Source: Pirellulaceae bacterium
Lineage (GTDB): Bacteria; Planctomycetota; Planctomycetia; Pirellulales; Pirellulaceae
Reading direction: 5' to 3'
Assembly: GCA_030744095.1 (NCBI GenBank)
Contig: JASLRF010000477.1
Span: forward strand, 1 to 8,871
Length of the DNA: 8,871 nucleotides
Each line of letters starts with the position of its first letter. The first letter of the stretch is position 1. The position numbers and the translations under genes were made by a program. Below, piece by piece: positions 8,401 to 8,871 of the stretch. The notes beneath the pieces were generated by a model. It searched no databases, was not told where the DNA came from, and saw only the letters and a list, made by a program, of their open reading frames with translations.

Positions 8401-8478
8401 ACCGATCAATGCCGTGGAAATGACTACGGTCGCGAAAAGGGCAGACATCCGCGCTCTCCCGCTAATAATGGCCCACAC
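2476..8478 (-). CDS. Giant exported alpha-solenoid protein: HEAT-like segment, about 29 tandem 39-residue repeats, C-terminal TPRs
   Basis: I do not recognise a named homologue; the role is best described as an extracytoplasmic scaffold or binding protein. It has 2000 residues (roughly 220 kDa). Residues 1-30 contain two Arg (8, 10) and a hydrophobic stretch (11-26), which fits a Sec signal or an N-terminal anchor. Residues 46-103 form a HEAT-like segment (LGSDRFVVRKMASQQLWRMG). A linker follows (104-138). Residues 139-1265 are the tandem array described separately, trailing into a degenerate copy at 1266-1305. From about 1310 the sequence becomes TPR-like, clearest at 1724-1755, 1758-1787, 1840-1873 and in the final pair 1914-1948 and 1949-1982, which has NNLAWLAARCG and YLDTLAEVHFCQGD. 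No catalytic motif, CxxCH haem site or further membrane segment is visible. The longest frame starts at GTG 8478 (no clear Shine-Dalgarno). ATG 8448 (residue 11) has GGGAGA 6 nt upstream but would leave the signal without its positive charges. The frame is intact throughout and first in the minus-strand cluster. Confidence 0.93.
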   Translation of the reverse strand: MWAIISGRARMSALFATVVISTALIGQPAAIEPDAIGRGGAEPVVETQALIDRAIADLGSDRFVVRKMASQQLWRMGLAAEPALRKAVTSRDREVRTRAKRILSDFDFGIIPGVPANILVWIHQFREGDPSQRQNAFAQLLSRQRFDMVERLLLLERDANIRRALLVKLFSDSNAIERFIELDRVETLIKTVGADQNEQWRRTMMARVLSAPKMLTRLIETGSLDTLLKFIQKEDDAQVRKQLLLTVLQTPGSVAALIKNNQLDFAFTALMAEEDKAVRGELLLALLAAPEAIAAVLERGKLDQVLAFAKEHSDSMVHKKILEQLFRTRNVVARLLEDPGFDALIAMVSEEQDPHSRGELLANLMMSSDMRKHVTANGKDELFVTLAKNETDLVARRAYLDRLFQYGNILYSIKSQATLHTLWSLVKSDPDRHWRTVAISRMLATSRITQLLDDPKETDWLFKWLVDEEQLKDRGQLLAAMVNNYSLRRKLLELGHFDKLFELVKIEPEAVRGQLLTRLISSSDAAKFFRTKEKTAQLIALATEFTNANARTEFVTGLFRNHWAMTELIKHGHYEALAKLANASEDAVDRAILYGEFVRTRPVIEQLKKRGELDSLIELATQEENKDAQHAFLQRLYRNHVGLGALIDAGHFDKLLELAKKTEQSTRRAALLADFYTASKVVTALIAAKQIDSLITFAKSQKDTNVRRQFLQRLCYNQEAIGALVKNGHFETLLALASAEKHPSIRASLMGAILGSPAVVKHLTSKEQLGSVLKLVTREPDASSREQLLTYVLSRSGTVTALVENGLLPSLLKLVNQSTGSRREQLLGQVLLVPKVLEHLAAQKRLSMVLAVVETSIDGNGRTSYLQRLFYNSAALTLLINHGFFDDLLDLTLRQKEATFRATLLGRLFALDLATQQLVRNNRVDFFLKTIKSEASVDARRNLLTQLVRSKSVVTALIKSKQIDLLMTLCLEDPDDAKRRSLLSELLASPDILSYLAGTHRLKKVLTDVLAETDQAKLRPILERLLTSSESMRLLSKHNLMAPLITLVETGLDDNHRKALLNRLANNQSGAEWLATTGKTDLLIETIGQTTSSRRGYLLRNILYARKALSALLKDGHFDLLLTHISHESNDSTRRSMMATLLFSPASLDYLAGANQLDRLFKSVIEEADDSLRRQCIQAFLYRTEGRALFKHPIVIEELLKLFKLETESNRSSFVRQMMVVSRIRQGVIQAGKADLLREFAAMEKDEVRRKRYLQQLLFAPAGVVSWHIRRGEYERVEEILVEHADDDRGRLRLAVYLSTRNLLDARVDSMQQQLQTEPEKVDQRQLLYLLRAQGDLSAAQELATSLGDDGLLRAILVERQAWGDAAALQAGSECPLPVPIITYSTSAAAHPEIETLGYLATFQRLAGQQAAFAESVKKIQQLQQANPTNLVLAWHCAEALLVNDCVDQALAFLCDTHPRRAFTLYTFQHRYDEALQLIGMPRDAELDRVWFDGLPGTGGNEDAQTLDRFEFALHIMRVFDLLGQTDNRDALLAVLLSVVDEMPKPTKSTPPANAYWELTSQSLFRMGLDQQAWTVGARVVSPRHYSPALLTRVYGRRAVEANAWWRFLRAEQPSESVADTLGRLHRVLYPQPTGAAGEFSGLAKQAEVYAETISNVSRNSYLLGIATTCRRLGETAIAMRCLQAAGSYSTAAMQRADLLAEQSQAMQAARLYEQIWEDDNEQLAALYLSGHAYQQAGRVDEATHHKQLASEMALDSRARHTMASALAERGLLHEAIRQWKFLRVTAPFEHWELNDAARRLALAQPDQPALAAKRWLHYMLGDLRNVYYMLEHEGYLRVPTKVYRFQALAAVEAGDLETAARTINLAAALTPGDTTLAEELTPAFDRASQSGKGDQLFETLFSRYEADCKRFPNSAYLHNNLAWLAARCGRRIDVAFEHATKAVALAPHNGSYLDTLAEVHFCQGDRESAIRYSKRAVQLSPDRDALREQLSRFISDPLP
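4684..8064 (-). repeat. Array of about 29 tandem coding repeats of 39 residues (117 bp), HEAT-like helical units
   Basis: Aligning residues 139-1265 by eye gives 29 consecutive units: 23 of exactly 39 residues, five of 38 and one of 40. The shared pattern is roughly ALIKNGHFDxLLxLAxxExD, then xxRRxLLxRLLxSPxAVx. This suggests a short helix ending in a G/N-rich turn, a second helix (FDxLLxLA), an acidic loop, and a third helix carrying a near-invariant Arg and two or three Leu. The Leu-Leu/acidic-loop/Arg arrangement is like helix A-loop-helix B of HEAT repeats, but the spacing between units and the strict 39-residue phase are distinctive. Clear members are residues 684-722, 723-761, 956-994 and 1111-1149. 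The DNA copies have diverged strongly, with only short shared words such as CGCTGCAAGAA (plus strand, in two copies), so the array is old and maintained at protein level. Confidence 0.88.
8455..8460 (-). promoter_or_regulatory. Possible ribosome binding site favouring the internal ATG start of the giant solenoid gene
   Basis: GGGAGA on the minus strand lies 6 nt upstream of the ATG at 8448, which is codon 11 of the longest frame. No comparable purine stretch precedes the GTG at 8478, and another ATG at 8480 is in a different frame. The choice is not settled, because the GTG start adds the R-x-R charges that a signal peptide normally needs. The two products would have 2000 or 1990 residues. 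Confidence 0.4.
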
Positions 8479-8871
8479 ATCGGAGCCCGATCGTGATGGA
8501 ATGCCCCGTCAGGCCAAACCAGGCAAAGCTTGGAGTCATGGCTTCGATGGCATTCTGAACAACCATTCAGCGTACCAGAAGTTGGGGACGCTGTGCATCT
8601 TTCCACGTGCTGGGAAGGCCCGAATTTGGCCGAATACGACCGGTTAAACGGATGCTGCCACCCACGAGACCTCTGTGACGCACCTGTACCGGCGATTCCG
8701 CACCCCAACCGTCCAGCGGCGCAAGACTTTCAGGTCGTCGCACCTCAGCCAGCGATCGCACCCACCAGCAGACGTCTGACCCGAATGGCACTTAATCGAC
8801 GTAAATTCTATGCTTCGCCCGGTTTGTAGTGGTGTCTCGGCTTTTGCATGAGTTTGTATGACTTGGGTCTG
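8479..8871. other. Leader/intergenic region upstream of the giant gene; no convincing gene
   Basis: In these 393 bp the open frames on both strands are short (under 100 codons), rich in Arg, Pro, Cys and Trp, and without a good ribosome binding site, so I take them as non-coding. The promoter of the minus-strand cluster should lie here, but I see no convincing -35/-10 pair. The most AT-rich patch is about 8790-8812. An ATG at 8848 on the plus strand opens a frame (MSLYDLGL) that runs off the edge; it has no Shine-Dalgarno and is too short to judge, so a divergent gene can be neither claimed nor excluded. Confidence 0.5.

Noticed and set aside
8424..8708. 94-codon minus-strand frame overlapping the start of the giant gene
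   Set aside because: Composition rich in Cys, Arg, Ser and Gly, no ribosome binding site, and overlap with the signal-peptide region in another frame.
8530..8829. 99-codon plus-strand frame upstream of the giant gene
   Set aside because: It begins at TTG without a ribosome binding site and its translation is low in hydrophobic periodicity and resembles nothing.
8848..8871. Possible divergent gene start (ATG, MSLYDLGL) at the right edge
   Set aside because: Only eight codons are visible and no Shine-Dalgarno precedes it; it cannot be supported from this window.

Overview
The window looks like chromosomal DNA from a planctomycete, probably of the Pirellulaceae type. This is inferred from content, not from a search. 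It carries an exported formylglycine-type sulfatase, a Tat-exported Amidohydrolase_2-family enzyme, and a very large exported protein that starts with a HEAT-like segment and ends in TPRs, a combination I associate with Planctomycetes. All three recognisable genes lie on the minus strand. The long plus-strand reading frames are shadows of these genes.

Layout in the direction of transcription, from right to left. Bases 8871-8479 (393 bp) hold no convincing gene and should contain the leader and promoter of the cluster. Bases 8478-2476 encode a protein of about 2000 residues: an export signal, a short HEAT-like segment, about 29 tandem helical repeats with a nearly invariant 39-residue period (residues 139-1265), and a TPR-rich C-terminal third. 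After 52 bp comes a 313-residue Tat-exported metal-dependent amidohydrolase (2423-1482). After a 215-bp spacer containing a perfect 12-bp inverted repeat comes an S1-type sulfatase (1266-1), which runs off the left edge without its C-terminus.

How the genes might work together: all three products carry export signals, so the cluster is extracytoplasmic in theme. The solenoid has no visible catalytic domain and looks like a scaffold or binding protein. The amidohydrolase and sulfatase are enzymes of the degradative type that is abundant in planctomycetes. The 52-bp gap makes co-transcription of the solenoid and the amidohydrolase plausible. The sulfatase may or may not belong to the same transcript. 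No substrate can be named from sequence alone. The giant 39-residue repeat array is the most unusual element, and I do not recognise it as a named repeat family.
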